From contig NZ_JAASHM010000019.1 in assembly GCF_019734195.1 (NCBI RefSeq), positions 1 to 64,000 on the forward strand: DNA of 64,000 bases. Direction: 5' to 3'. Below, piece after piece: positions 16,801-26,040 of the stretch (position 1 is its first letter; each line of letters opens with the position of its first letter). The notes below the pieces were generated by a model. The model saw nothing but the letters and a program-made list of their open reading frames with translations. It did no database searches and was not told the origin of the DNA. The position numbers were made by a program, and so were the translations under genes. This stretch comes from Clostridium sp. K13 (GTDB lineage Bacteria; Bacillota; Clostridia; Clostridiales; Clostridiaceae).

Positions 16801-19621
16801 TGTAAATCATGCTGGAACAATTAAGTATATTGAAGATCCAGTTGGAACTGAAACAGCTACACTAACATTTGTGGGTACAGGAATAGAAGTTATTACTTGT
16901 ACAAATGCTGATAGAGGTAAGTTTGAAATAAGCATTGATGGAAAAGTTATAGGTGAGGTTGATACTTATAGTCCATCAACAGTAAGAAAAGTAACTATAT
17001 TCTCTAAAGATGATTTAGAATATGGTAAGCATACAATTACAGTTAGAGCAACTAACACTAAATCAGAAGCAGCAAGAAAAACAAAAGTAGAGCTTGATGC
17101 ATTTAAAGTATTAGATTCAACAAGTCAAAAACCAACTTCAGTTTCAGTTGGAACTAAGTCTGGAATAACAACTATAAGCAAAGAAAATAGTTCAGTTCAA
17201 ATGGTTGCTACAGTGCTTCCAAGTGAAATAAGCAATAAGGAAGTAACGTGGTCAGTAAATGACTCTACTATTGCAACTATTGATGAAAATGGAGTATTAA
17301 CAACTAAAAAAGTTAATGGAACTGTTACAGTAACAGCTACTTCAAAAGAAGATGCTTCTATAAGTGGTTCAATTGATATAAAGGTAGTACTTCCAACAGT
17401 AGCATCTGAAGAAATTATAGTTGAAGATGGATATATGGATAATACTAAAAATCCTGATATAACATGGGGTGGAAACTGGTCAGTTTGGGCTGGTGAAGCA
17501 GATAGACACCATGGTGGAACTAAAACAGAAGCTACTACAGGTTCAACAGTAACTTATACATTTACTGGAACAGGAATAGAAGTTTACTCTCAAAAGCACT
17601 CAAACTTCTCAAGCTTTGATATTTCAATAGATGGAGAAGATAAAGGAAACTTCTCATTAGCAGGAAGTGGTACTGGTGATGATCAACAATTAGTTGCAGC
17701 ATTTAAGGAGTTAGAAAATGGTGAACACACTATTGTTATGACTGCTGTAGATAGGGGTGGAAAAACTCAAGTTAACTTAGATTATTTTAAAGTATTTAAA
17801 GCAATTACTAGTAATGTAGTTGATAAGTCAGAATTACAAACAGAAATAGAATCACATAGTAATAAAGCTGAAGCTAATTATACAGCAGAAACATGGAACC
17901 AGTTTAAAGCTGCATACGATAACGCTGTAGCAGTTATGAATAATGATGATGCAACAGTTGAAAATGTAACAAGTTCTTTAGCAGCGCTTAGAGAAAAAGC
18001 AAATGGATTAGTTGCTCAAGAAGCACAAGGACCAGTAATTCCAGATAGTGCTAAGATTGAAGCAATTGGAGTTGAAAGCAAGACATTAGTTCTTACATGG
18101 ACTTCAATAGATGGAGCATCAATTTATGAAGTTTATGAAGGTGAAACTAAAATTGGTGAGACAGTTAATAATTACTATAGAGTTAATGACTTAACTGCAG
18201 ATACTGAATATAATTTTACTGTTAAAGCTGTAAATGAGGCTGGAAAATCAACAGCATTTGAATCTATAACTGTAAAAACAGAATTAGCTGTAGATACAGA
18301 AAGACCAAGCAATATAGAGGAAATATCTGTAGAGGCTACTTCAAAAACAAGTGCTGAAATTTCATGGAGTGAAGCAACTGATAATGTTGGCGTAGTTGGA
18401 TATAAGGTTTATGTAAATGGAGCTCTTAAAGATAAGGTAGATGGATTAAACTATACACTTGAAGGATTAGAAGAAGGTGCTAAATATACAGTTAAAGTAG
18501 TTGCTATAGATGCAGCAGGAAATACTTCATTAGTACCTATAAGCGTAAGCTTTGTAATTGGAGATGAAGAGGTTCCACCAACAGAAACTGTTGATAAATC
18601 AGAATTACAAGCTGTAGTTGATAGTGCAGAGCTTTTAATTAAAGATGATTACACAGCAGAAACTTGGGCTAATTTAGAATCAGCATTAGAAAAAGCTAAT
18701 ATAGTTTTAGTTAATGAAGATGCAACTAATGAAGATGTTGCAACTGCAAAAGCTGAATTAGAGGAAGCTATTAAAGCTTTAGAAGAAAAAGAAGAAGATA
18801 CTGAAAATGTATTTAAGATGCATTTAACAATAGCTGTAGAAGAGGCTGAAAAAGTATCGGAAGCTGATCTTGAAAATGTTGTACCTGCAGTTGTTAAAGA
18901 ATTTAAAGCTGCACTTGCTGAAGCTAAAGAATTATTAGTAAATAATAAGGCTACTCAAGAAGAAGTAAATGCATCATTTGATAGATTAAGCAAAGTAATG
19001 CAAATGTTATCTTTTAATAAGGGAGATAAAACTCAATTAGTAAGTTTAATAGAAAAAATTGAAGCTTTAGATTCAAGTAAATATATAGCAAAAACTTGGG
19101 AAAGTTTAGCTACAGTTTTAGAAGCGTCAAAAGCAGTAGTTGCTGATGAAAATGCTTTAGAAGAAGAAGTTGCAAAATCTTATGAAGGATTATTAAGAGA
19201 ATTCTTAAAATTAAGATTAAAACCAAATAAGGATGCTTTAAATGATTTAATCAATAAAGCACAATCTCTAGATTCTAGCAAGTATACAAGAGAAAGCTGG
19301 AGAGCAGTTGAAAAAGCAGTAGAAGAAGCAGATAAAGTAATGAAAAATGAAGATGCAACAGAGAAGGAAATTGCAAAAGCTGAAGAAAATTTAAAGAGTG
19401 CAATTTCGGATTTGAAAATAGCATCAAATGATACTACAAATAGTGAAACTAATAATGGAAGCAATAACAAAGATGATGATAAAACAACATCAAATTCAAA
19501 GCTTCCAAAGACAGGTGGAACAAATACTGTTTATATATTAATAGTAGGTGCTATTTTAGTTATTGCAGGTGGAGCATTTATGTTCACTAGAAAGAAGAAA
19601 TCTGATAATTCATTAAAATAA
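13874..19621 (+). CDS. cell-wall-anchored GH95 alpha-L-fucosidase
   Basis: A 1915-residue secreted enzyme expected to release alpha-1,2-linked fucose from host glycans such as mucin. After a signal peptide (residues 1-27) comes the GH95 catalytic region (about 35-850). The WTGGP motif is near residue 97; candidate catalytic residues by comparison with Bifidobacterium AfcA are Asn428 and Asn430 (MNVNLQMNYWP), Glu571 (SPEHGP) and Asp740 (QIDGNF). Then follow an FN3 domain, two galactose-binding-like beta domains flanking a BIG2 domain, a FIVAR repeat, two FN3 domains and about four further FIVAR-like helical repeats. It ends with LPKTG at about 1877-1881, a hydrophobic helix and a basic tail, the sortase signal. 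GTGGGGG precedes the ATG. It is a single-gene unit. Confidence 0.93.
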   Translation: MRKRGKRILATMIATMMVTSLYQTTFAEKRADGIYEVDENDFRLWYTKPASKGAANLTEDNMWQEYTLPIGNGDIGGNVYGEIINERITFNEKTLWTGGPSEGRPKYNGGNVEVASDGRAMYEVLQEIRELFALHTAEGNAKASALCNQLVGTSNGYGAYQAWGEINLNFKGINESNVTNYVRDLDLKTAISSVNYTEGNTEYTREYFVSHPDDVMAIRVEAEGDEKLNFDVSFPSKQGATTIVEDDTITLKGQVSDNQLKYNSQLKVISDNGNIIEGNNKLTIEEATSVTIYISAATDYKNDYPVYRTGESDEELDIRVSNVIEALNNKTYDEVKAEHVSDYKSIFDRVNLNLGQALSNIPTDELLSGYGNNTVSEEARRALEVMFFQYGRYLTISSSREDSQLPANLQGVWNNKNDPAWSSDYHMNVNLQMNYWPTYSTNMAECATPLVNYIESLREPGRETARIYAGVESAKDENGEYVEQNGFMAHTQNTPFGWTCPGWSFDWGWSPAAVPWILQNVWEMYEYTGDVEYMRNVIYPIMKEEVNLYENMLVWDEVQQRMVSSPTYSPEHGPRTVGNTYEQTLIWQLYDDTITAAEKLGVDLDLVEGWKDTQSKLDPIQIGDDGQIKEWYEETTLNSIPSEGYGHRHMSHLLGLFPGDSISVETPELLDAALVSLNNRTDVSTGWGMGQRINTWARAGQGNKAYELITKQLKRVGTGQASGGGTYSNLWDAHPPFQIDGNFGATAGISEMLMQSNMGYINFLPALPDVWSNGSYDGLLARGNFEVGAKWENGKAYELTVTSKNGGEAVVKYAGLNLAKVTNSKGENIEFTIVEEDKISFNTEINETYTITEIPGREELSDAPTGLTAERIESNSVNLEWNAIEGDDVTYNVYRQIGNGDVITVAKNIQEVSFKDTHAKDILGSFSYMVSANISGKETKVSGAVKVNDLRNMAGYIDDRDSRIVYSGNWGDWSEAVNHAGTIKYIEDPVGTETATLTFVGTGIEVITCTNADRGKFEISIDGKVIGEVDTYSPSTVRKVTIFSKDDLEYGKHTITVRATNTKSEAARKTKVELDAFKVLDSTSQKPTSVSVGTKSGITTISKENSSVQMVATVLPSEISNKEVTWSVNDSTIATIDENGVLTTKKVNGTVTVTATSKEDASISGSIDIKVVLPTVASEEIIVEDGYMDNTKNPDITWGGNWSVWAGEADRHHGGTKTEATTGSTVTYTFTGTGIEVYSQKHSNFSSFDISIDGEDKGNFSLAGSGTGDDQQLVAAFKELENGEHTIVMTAVDRGGKTQVNLDYFKVFKAITSNVVDKSELQTEIESHSNKAEANYTAETWNQFKAAYDNAVAVMNNDDATVENVTSSLAALREKANGLVAQEAQGPVIPDSAKIEAIGVESKTLVLTWTSIDGASIYEVYEGETKIGETVNNYYRVNDLTADTEYNFTVKAVNEAGKSTAFESITVKTELAVDTERPSNIEEISVEATSKTSAEISWSEATDNVGVVGYKVYVNGALKDKVDGLNYTLEGLEEGAKYTVKVVAIDAAGNTSLVPISVSFVIGDEEVPPTETVDKSELQAVVDSAELLIKDDYTAETWANLESALEKANIVLVNEDATNEDVATAKAELEEAIKALEEKEEDTENVFKMHLTIAVEEAEKVSEADLENVVPAVVKEFKAALAEAKELLVNNKATQEEVNASFDRLSKVMQMLSFNKGDKTQLVSLIEKIEALDSSKYIAKTWESLATVLEASKAVVADENALEEEVAKSYEGLLREFLKLRLKPNKDALNDLINKAQSLDSSKYTRESWRAVEKAVEEADKVMKNEDATEKEIAKAEENLKSAISDLKIASNDTTNSETNNGSNNKDDDKTTSNSKLPKTGGTNTVYILIVGAILVIAGGAFMFTRKKKSDNSLK

Positions 19622-19637
19622 TTAAATAATAAAATTT

Positions 19638-19695
19638 AAAAGAGAGGTTGTATCAAAATAAAATATTATAAATTTGATACAGCCTCTTTTTAGTA
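19638..19695. terminator. bidirectional terminator
   Basis: A stem of 18-20 bp (AAAAGAG-A-GGTTGTATCAAA with TTTGATACAGCCTCTTTT) lies between the fucosidase gene and the convergent desaturase-like gene. Confidence 0.85.
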
Positions 19696-19698
19696 TAA

Positions 19699-21180
19699 TT
19701 AAAGCTTAATTAAATTTGCACAAATTTTAGATGATTTTAATACCATAGATACACCATTCCCAGGATGTACTGAAGCACCTGTAAAATATAAATTCTCAAT
19801 ATTAGGTAAGGTACATTGAGGTCTAAAAAGTAAGCTTTGATTTAAATTATGGCTTATTCCAAATGCAGAACCTGAAGTAGTATTAAATATGTTTTTAAAA
19901 TCTAATGGAGTTAGTCTATCTTTAAATATAATATGTGACTTAATATCTTCCAATCCAGGAATTCTTGAAACTATATTTAATAATTTATTTTCTAAAGAGA
20001 TAATATTATCATTAGTCCAAGATATATTGTTATAAAATAAATTAGGAACTCTCACCATTACATTAATAGTTTCACAATTTGTTGGACAAAGTGTGGAATC
20101 TATAGAACTAGGACAATAAATATATAATGATGGATCAGAAGAAAGCATTCCTTTAAAAGGTGCTTCTAAATTTTCTTTAAAGTTTTTATTTATAAAAATA
20201 TTATGGATATTAAGTGATGGATATTTCTTATCTAAAGCTAAATATAATATAAATGTAGAGCATGATTGCTGGAATTTAGTAGTAGGCTCTAAGTTTGATT
20301 TAATATTTTCAGGTTTTATTAAATTATCAATTGAGTAGCAATAATCACTAGAACAAACTACTAAATCACTATATATGGTATGCTTTTTAATTTTAACTCC
20401 TATAGCAGTATTATTTTTAAATAAAATTTCATCAACAGGACATGAAAGATTAATTTTACCGCCTAAGTCTAAAACTAATTTTCTTAATGAATCTATATAT
20501 GAATACATACCACCTTTTATATAGTAAAGACTATTATATTGAGTTGCAGTAGGGATTAGGTTATAAATATTAGGTGAACTATAAGGGGATACACCTACAT
20601 ACATAGATTGAAACATAATATAGTTTATTAATTTTTCGGATGATAGAAAGTTATTACAATCGCTATAGCAGGATTTTAAAGTATGAAGTTTATAAACTTC
20701 CTTTAATGTATAAGGATTAAAGAAATCATTAGTTTTTATAAATGGCTCATTTAAAAAATGGCTTTCTGCTATTAAATAGCGTTTATAATTAAGAGATAGA
20801 AAGTTAAAATAAGAATATTTGTCTTTTAAATTATTATTTGTTATTTTATTTATAGTTTTGCAAAGGTGAGGGTAAGAGGTTGAAAAACTATAATTAGTAC
20901 CATCATCATAAAATACTTTATAAAGAGGATTAATAGGAATTAATGAAAAATAGTCTTTATAATCCTTATTACAATATTTAAAAATATCAATATAATCATT
21001 AGGAATCATCAATAAGGAGGCAGTTAAGTCAAATTTAAAATCACCAAGCTTTAATGTATTAGTTTTACCACCGATAGAATTATTCTTTTCATAAAGCTCC
21101 ACCTTAAAGCCTTTATGTAAAAGTCTAGCAGCTATAGATAAGCCACCAATACCTCCACCGATAATAATAGCTTTTTTCAT
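19699..21180 (-). CDS. phytoene desaturase/CrtN-like FAD oxidoreductase
   Basis: A 493-residue flavoprotein of the CrtI/CrtN/CrtO family. The FAD-binding motif GGGIGG is at residues 8-13, followed by VELYEKNNSIGGKTNT, the typical Glu-ribose and loop. The C-terminus carries the second family motif (LYFTGASVHPGNGVSMV). These enzymes desaturate or isomerise long isoprenoids, but no squalene/phytoene synthase is adjacent; instead a cis-prenyltransferase homologue lies 24 bases upstream in the same orientation. The substrate is therefore probably a cis-polyprenyl product, by inference. With the neighbour broken, this gene may now lack its substrate. Confidence 0.85.
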   Translation of the reverse strand: MKKAIIIGGGIGGLSIAARLLHKGFKVELYEKNNSIGGKTNTLKLGDFKFDLTASLLMIPNDYIDIFKYCNKDYKDYFSLIPINPLYKVFYDDGTNYSFSTSYPHLCKTINKITNNNLKDKYSYFNFLSLNYKRYLIAESHFLNEPFIKTNDFFNPYTLKEVYKLHTLKSCYSDCNNFLSSEKLINYIMFQSMYVGVSPYSSPNIYNLIPTATQYNSLYYIKGGMYSYIDSLRKLVLDLGGKINLSCPVDEILFKNNTAIGVKIKKHTIYSDLVVCSSDYCYSIDNLIKPENIKSNLEPTTKFQQSCSTFILYLALDKKYPSLNIHNIFINKNFKENLEAPFKGMLSSDPSLYIYCPSSIDSTLCPTNCETINVMVRVPNLFYNNISWTNDNIISLENKLLNIVSRIPGLEDIKSHIIFKDRLTPLDFKNIFNTTSGSAFGISHNLNQSLLFRPQCTLPNIENLYFTGASVHPGNGVSMVLKSSKICANLIKL

Positions 21181-21204
21181 AAAAACACATCCTTAATTTA
21201 AATA

Positions 21205-21846
21205 TTAGCCACCTAATGTTATATCTTGTGAAGAATACCATTCTAACGCATCATAAACATGTTGAGGTTTGAAATCAGGCCAATAATCATTAACTACATA
21301 AAAATCAGAATAAACAGATTGTATTGGTAAAAATCCGCTTAAGCGTCTTCTGCCGCCCCAACGAATTATTAAGTCAATTCTAGAAATATCTTCAGAATGA
21401 AGAACTAAATCAAGATTATTTCTTTTCTTATATGTTTGTCTTGATAAATTTAAATCCCATTCCCAACCATAATTTACTAAAAAATTTACTTTTAATCCTC
21501 CCTTTCCAAATGTTTTTCTTTTTGTAAAGGGCAATAATTCAGGAGGAAAACAAGGAGATTCTATATTACCTACAACTAATAATTCAGCATCTTCGTGAGA
21601 AAGTAAATTTACAGCATCAATACAAGCTTGGGTAAATGCATCCTTTTAATCTTTAGGTCTTTTAGTATTATCAGTAGTAAATCCATAGTAAGTTAGTTCT
21701 TCAATACCAAGCTTTTGACATAACTTAAATAATAAAAGGCCAGGATTAATGCCGATGTTATATCCTTTTTCTTTAGAAAGGCCATTATTTTCTGCCCAAC
21801 GTCTATTACCATCAGGAATAATACCGATATGTTTAGGGACTCTCAT
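21205..21846 (-). pseudogene. UppS-like cis-prenyltransferase, single nonsense codon
   Basis: This frame would encode 213 residues of the undecaprenyl diphosphate synthase fold. Start at 21846 follows AAGGAGTG. The catalytic Asp12 lies in IIPDGNRRWA. The usual C-terminal signature is changed to RWGGRRRLSGF, followed by YVVNDYWPDF, an atypical branch of the family. Codon 67 (21646-21648) is TAA between RPKD and KDAF, where CAA (Gln) is expected; one C-to-T change explains it, and the frame is open on both sides. It sits immediately upstream of the desaturase-like gene, so both likely formed an isoprenoid operon. Essential UppS must be encoded elsewhere. Confidence 0.8.
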
Positions 21847-22149
21847 AAAAACACTCCTTAACTTTACTAAATTTAGATTAAATATGTAATTTACTTTTAT
21901 AGTATTGCAAATTTTTATATTATTCATACTTTAAAATCTCTAAATAAATTAATAAATTTAATAAAAAAAACGAATAATACGAATTAAATTTAAAATAATA
22001 GAGTTAAAATTCGTCTATATAACGAAAAATATGTTAAAAAACACTTAATAAAGTTGACAAATATAAAATAAATTGGTAATATTTAATTAATACGAAGAAT
22101 AAATATAAAAATGGAGAAAATGTTCGTGTTTTAAAGGTGGAGGTATAGG
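21847..22149. promoter_or_regulatory. purL upstream region with repeated CGAA/TTCG boxes
   Basis: The purL promoter is TTGACA (22054-22059), 17 bases, TAATAT (22077-22082). Around it are repeated ACGAA elements: direct repeats ACGAAT at 21970 and 21979, the inverted pair TTCGT-N7-ACGAA at 22010-22026, CGAA at 22093 and TTCG at 22123. The last reads AAACACGAACATT on the minus strand, close to the Bacillus PurBox AWWWCCGAACWWT. A PurR-like regulator is the natural guess. No guanine riboswitch aptamer is seen. Confidence 0.6.
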
Positions 22150-25100
22150 ATGTTAGGGTTTAAATGCATTTTTGTAGAAAAGAAACATGGTTTTAATGTT
22201 GAAGCTAAAAGTCTTATGGAAGATTTTAAAAGTAATTTAAGAATAGATAATCTTCAAGAAGTAAGAGTAATCAATAAATATATATTAGGTGAAATGAAAG
22301 AAGAGTATTATAAAAAATCTTTATATACAATATTTGCTGAAAAAACAGTAGATAATTTATATGAAGAAAATCTTCCAATAAATGAGGATGAAGTAGCGTT
22401 TGCAGTAGAGTTTTTACCGGGACAATATGATCAAAGAGCTGATTCAGCATCAGAATGTATTGGATTATTAGGAGCTGAAGATAGAGTAGAAGTAAAATCA
22501 GCAAAAGTAATAGTTTTAAAAGGTAATTTAACTGAAGATGAAGTAAATAAAATAAAAAGTTATTATATAAATCCAGTAGATTCTAGAGAAGTAGCAATAG
22601 ATAATATTGAACTTTCTTCAAAATTAGCAGAACCTAACGATGTAGAAATACTTAATGACTTTGTTAATAAGGATAGAAAACAAATAGAAGAGTTCCATAA
22701 AGAATTAGGTCTTGCAATGAGTATTGATGACTTAGTAATGATAAGAGACTACTTCAAAAGTGAAGAAAAAGTACCAACAATCACAGAAATAAAAGTAATT
22801 GATACATATTGGTCAGATCACTGCAGACATACAACATTTAGTACTGCAATTGAAGATGTAACTTTTGAAATAGGTGAATTAAATAATGCAGCTCAAAAGT
22901 CATATGAAGCATATTTAAAATCAAGAGATTTTGTTTATGGAGAAACTGATAGAGACGAAACATTAATGGATATAGCAGTTATTACTATGAAGGAAATGAG
23001 AAAAAGAGGGATGTTAGATGACTTAGACATTTCTGAAGAAATAAATGCTTGTTCAATAAAAGTTAACATAGAAACAGATAAGGGTAATGAAGAATACTTA
23101 GTGATGTTTAAAAATGAAACACACAATCACCCAACTGAAATTGAACCTTTTGGTGGTGCAGCAACTTGTTTAGGAGGAGCTATAAGAGATCCACTTTCAG
23201 GTAGAACATACGTATATCAAGCAATGAGGGTTACTGGTGCAGCTGATCCAACAGTTCCAGTAGAGGATACAATCAAAGGTAAATTACCACAAAGAACTAT
23301 CACTTTAGGAGCAGCACATGGTTATAGTTCATACGGAAATCAAATTGGATTAGCAACTGGACAAGTTTCAGAAGTATATCATCCAAACTATGTAGCTAAA
23401 AGAATGGAAGTTGGTGCAGTTATAGCAGCAGCACCAAAGGAAAATGTAGTAAGAGAAGAACCTAATGCTGGAGATATAGTAATTCTTCTTGGAGGAAGAA
23501 CTGGAAGAGATGGTGTTGGTGGAGCTACAGGTTCATCAAAAGAGCATACAGAAGATTCAATAAATGAATGTGCTGCAGAAGTTCAAAAGGGTAATGCACC
23601 TACAGAAAGAAAAATCCAAAGATTATTCAGAAATGCTGAAATAGCAAAAATGATAAAAAGATGTAATGACTTTGGAGCAGGTGGAGTTTCAGTTGCAATT
23701 GGAGAATTAACTAGAGGTTTAGATATTAACTTAGATAATGTTCCTAAGAAGTATGAAGGTTTAGATGGAACTGAAATTGCAATATCTGAATCACAAGAAA
23801 GAATGGCTGTAGTAGTTAATAAAGAAAATGTAGATAGATTTATAGAATTATCTAAAGTAGAAAACTTAGAAGCTGTTGTTGTAGCAGAAGTTACTGATAC
23901 AGAAAGATTAAGAATGTATTGGAGAGGCAAAGAAATAGTTAACTTAAAGAGAAGCTTCTTAGATACAAATGGGGCAAGACAAGTAACTAATGTAGAAGTT
24001 AAATTACCAGGTGAATATCCTTTAGCAGTTGGGGACATAGATGTTAAAGAAGCATGGGTAAATAACTTAAAGAAATTAAATGTTGCTTCACAAAAGGGAT
24101 TAGTTGAAAGATTTGACTCTACTATAGGTGGAGGAACAGTTCTTATGCCATATGGTGGTAAGGATGCAAACACAGAACAAGAAGCGATGGTTGCAAAAAT
24201 TCCAGTATTAAATGGAGTAAGTGAAGAGGCTACAATAATGAGTTATGGATTTAATCCAGATTTAGGAGTCTGGAGTCCATATCACATGGCTTACTATTCA
24301 ATAATTGAAGCGGTTACAAAGTTAGCAGCTGTTGGTGGAGATTATAGAAAAGCAAGATTAACTCTTCAAGAATACTTTGAAAAGCTAGGAAAAAATGCAG
24401 AAAGATGGGGTAAACCATTTGCGGCATTACTTGGGGCATATCAAGCACAAATTGATTTAGGAATACCTGCAATTGGTGGAAAGGACTCAATGTCTGGAAG
24501 TTTTGGAGATATAGATGTACCTCCAACGCTAGTAGCTTTTGCAGTTGGAGTTGAAAAAGCTAAGAATATAATCAGTGCTGAATTAAAAGAAGCAGGTTCA
24601 CAATTAGTATTCTTAATGGCTGAAAGAAATGAAGACTATACATTAAAAGTTGAAGGTTATAAGAATAATTTAGAAAAGTTACATGAGCTTATTTTAGAAG
24701 GAAAAGTAATATCAGCAGCATCCGTTAAATTTGGTGGAGTAGCTGAAACACTTTCAAAGATGGCTTTCGGAAATAAAATTGGGGTTAAGTTCTCTAATCT
24801 AACTAAGGAAGAGCTTTTTGGATTAAACTATGGAAGTTTAGTTTTAGAAGTTAAGTCTGATGTAAATATAGATGAAGAGTTTAAAGGATGCGCTTATAAA
24901 GCAATAGGAAGCACAATAAAAGATGAAGTAATAATTTCAGAAGAATATGACTTAGATTTAAAATTAAGTGCTTTAGAAGAAAGTTATGAAGAAAAATTAT
25001 CTAAGGTATTTAAGATAAAAACTAAGAGTAGCAATGAAAAAGTAGAAGAAGTTTTATTTGATAAAGTAAATGTTAATTCACCTATTATAAAGGTTGCTAA

Positions 25101-25896
25101 ACCAAAAGTAATAATTCCGGTATTCCCAGGAACAAACTGTGAATATGATTGTGAAAGAGCATTTAGAAATGCTGGTGCAGAAACAGAAACTTTAGTATTT
25201 AGAAATTACTCTAAGGATGCTTTTGTAGAGTCAATTGAAAACTTAGAAAAGCAAATTAGAGAAAGTCAAATAATAATGTTACCAGGTGGGTTCTCTGCTG
25301 GAGACGAGCCAGATGGTTCAGGTAAATTTATATCAACAGTATTTAGAAATGAAAGAATTAAAGATGCTGTTATGGATTTATTAAAGAATAGAGATGGATT
25401 AATGTTAGGTATTTGTAACGGCTTCCAAGCATTAATTAAGTTAGGATTAGTACCATATGGGGAAATAGTTGATATTGAAGAAGATATGGCTACATTAACT
25501 TATAACGAAATTAATAGACATATGAGTTCAATAATTCAAACTAAGGTTGTTTCTAAGAAATCACCATGGTTTAACGGGATTGAACTGGGAGATATTCATA
25601 ATGTAGCAATTTCTCATGGAGAAGGAAGATTTGTTGCTCCAGAAAAACTATTAAAGCAATTAGTTGAAAATGGACAAGTAGCAACACAATATGTTGATAA
25701 TAAAGGAAATATAGCATTAGATATGCCATTTAATCCAAATGGATCAATGCTTGGAATAGAAGGTATAACAAGTCCAGATGGTAGAGTTCTTGGGAAGATG
25801 GGACACTCTGAAAGAATTGGAGATAATCTTTATAAGAATGTACCAGGAAACTTTGATCAAAAGATTTTCGAATCAGGAGTTAAATACTTTAAGTAG
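22150..25896 (+). CDS. purL: phosphoribosylformylglycinamidine synthase, single chain
   Basis: A 1248-residue enzyme converting FGAR to FGAM with ATP and glutamine. The N-terminal PurS-like part (about 1-160) is followed by the two-lobed synthetase (SDHCRHTTF, FKNETHNHPTEIEPFGGAATCLGG) and a C-terminal glutamine amidotransferase starting near residue 990 (IIPVFPGTNCEYD). The amidotransferase nucleophile is Cys1089 in GICNGFQ, with ISHGEGRF downstream. This is the Clostridium/Streptococcus clade of long PurL, so no separate purS or purQ is needed. GGAGG precedes the ATG. First gene of the purine operon. Confidence 0.97.
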   Translation: MLGFKCIFVEKKHGFNVEAKSLMEDFKSNLRIDNLQEVRVINKYILGEMKEEYYKKSLYTIFAEKTVDNLYEENLPINEDEVAFAVEFLPGQYDQRADSASECIGLLGAEDRVEVKSAKVIVLKGNLTEDEVNKIKSYYINPVDSREVAIDNIELSSKLAEPNDVEILNDFVNKDRKQIEEFHKELGLAMSIDDLVMIRDYFKSEEKVPTITEIKVIDTYWSDHCRHTTFSTAIEDVTFEIGELNNAAQKSYEAYLKSRDFVYGETDRDETLMDIAVITMKEMRKRGMLDDLDISEEINACSIKVNIETDKGNEEYLVMFKNETHNHPTEIEPFGGAATCLGGAIRDPLSGRTYVYQAMRVTGAADPTVPVEDTIKGKLPQRTITLGAAHGYSSYGNQIGLATGQVSEVYHPNYVAKRMEVGAVIAAAPKENVVREEPNAGDIVILLGGRTGRDGVGGATGSSKEHTEDSINECAAEVQKGNAPTERKIQRLFRNAEIAKMIKRCNDFGAGGVSVAIGELTRGLDINLDNVPKKYEGLDGTEIAISESQERMAVVVNKENVDRFIELSKVENLEAVVVAEVTDTERLRMYWRGKEIVNLKRSFLDTNGARQVTNVEVKLPGEYPLAVGDIDVKEAWVNNLKKLNVASQKGLVERFDSTIGGGTVLMPYGGKDANTEQEAMVAKIPVLNGVSEEATIMSYGFNPDLGVWSPYHMAYYSIIEAVTKLAAVGGDYRKARLTLQEYFEKLGKNAERWGKPFAALLGAYQAQIDLGIPAIGGKDSMSGSFGDIDVPPTLVAFAVGVEKAKNIISAELKEAGSQLVFLMAERNEDYTLKVEGYKNNLEKLHELILEGKVISAASVKFGGVAETLSKMAFGNKIGVKFSNLTKEELFGLNYGSLVLEVKSDVNIDEEFKGCAYKAIGSTIKDEVIISEEYDLDLKLSALEESYEEKLSKVFKIKTKSSNEKVEEVLFDKVNVNSPIIKVAKPKVIIPVFPGTNCEYDCERAFRNAGAETETLVFRNYSKDAFVESIENLEKQIRESQIIMLPGGFSAGDEPDGSGKFISTVFRNERIKDAVMDLLKNRDGLMLGICNGFQALIKLGLVPYGEIVDIEEDMATLTYNEINRHMSSIIQTKVVSKKSPWFNGIELGDIHNVAISHGEGRFVAPEKLLKQLVENGQVATQYVDNKGNIALDMPFNPNGSMLGIEGITSPDGRVLGKMGHSERIGDNLYKNVPGNFDQKIFESGVKYFK

Positions 25897-26040
25897 TGAA
25901 GGATGAAGAGGAAAAGGTTGGGGAATAAATTCAGCAGGGCTGAATTTAGAAAGATTATATTTTAAGAAACTCCTTGAGGAGTTTCTACCTTAACTTTTAA
26001 CTTTTCCTTCTTAGTTCTTATTTTAAAAGGAGAGGATAGT
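25897..26040 (+). repeat. three-way-junction element, copy 1 (purL-purE gap)
   Basis: The outer arms AAGAGGAAAAGGTT (near 25909) and AACTTTTCCTTCTT (near 26000) can pair. Inside are two hairpins: AAATTCAGCAGGGCTGAATTT, and AGAAACTCCTTGAGGAGTTTCT preceded by TATATTTTA. The same plan recurs between purC and purF and at 54.4 kb. There is no U-tract, so it is not a simple terminator; it may adjust RNA stability inside the operon or be a mobile palindromic repeat. The purE ribosome site AAAAGGAGAGG is at its end. Confidence 0.65.

Noticed and set aside
22271-24526. Several open frames on the strand opposite purL
   Set aside because: They lie wholly inside a clear purL gene, lack ribosome sites and show biased low-complexity composition; they are mirror frames.
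25970-26000. GTTTCTACC as part of a purine riboswitch
   Set aside because: The flanking ATATGG and closing helices of the purine aptamer are missing; the string belongs to the repeat hairpin AGAAACTC ... GAGTTTCT.
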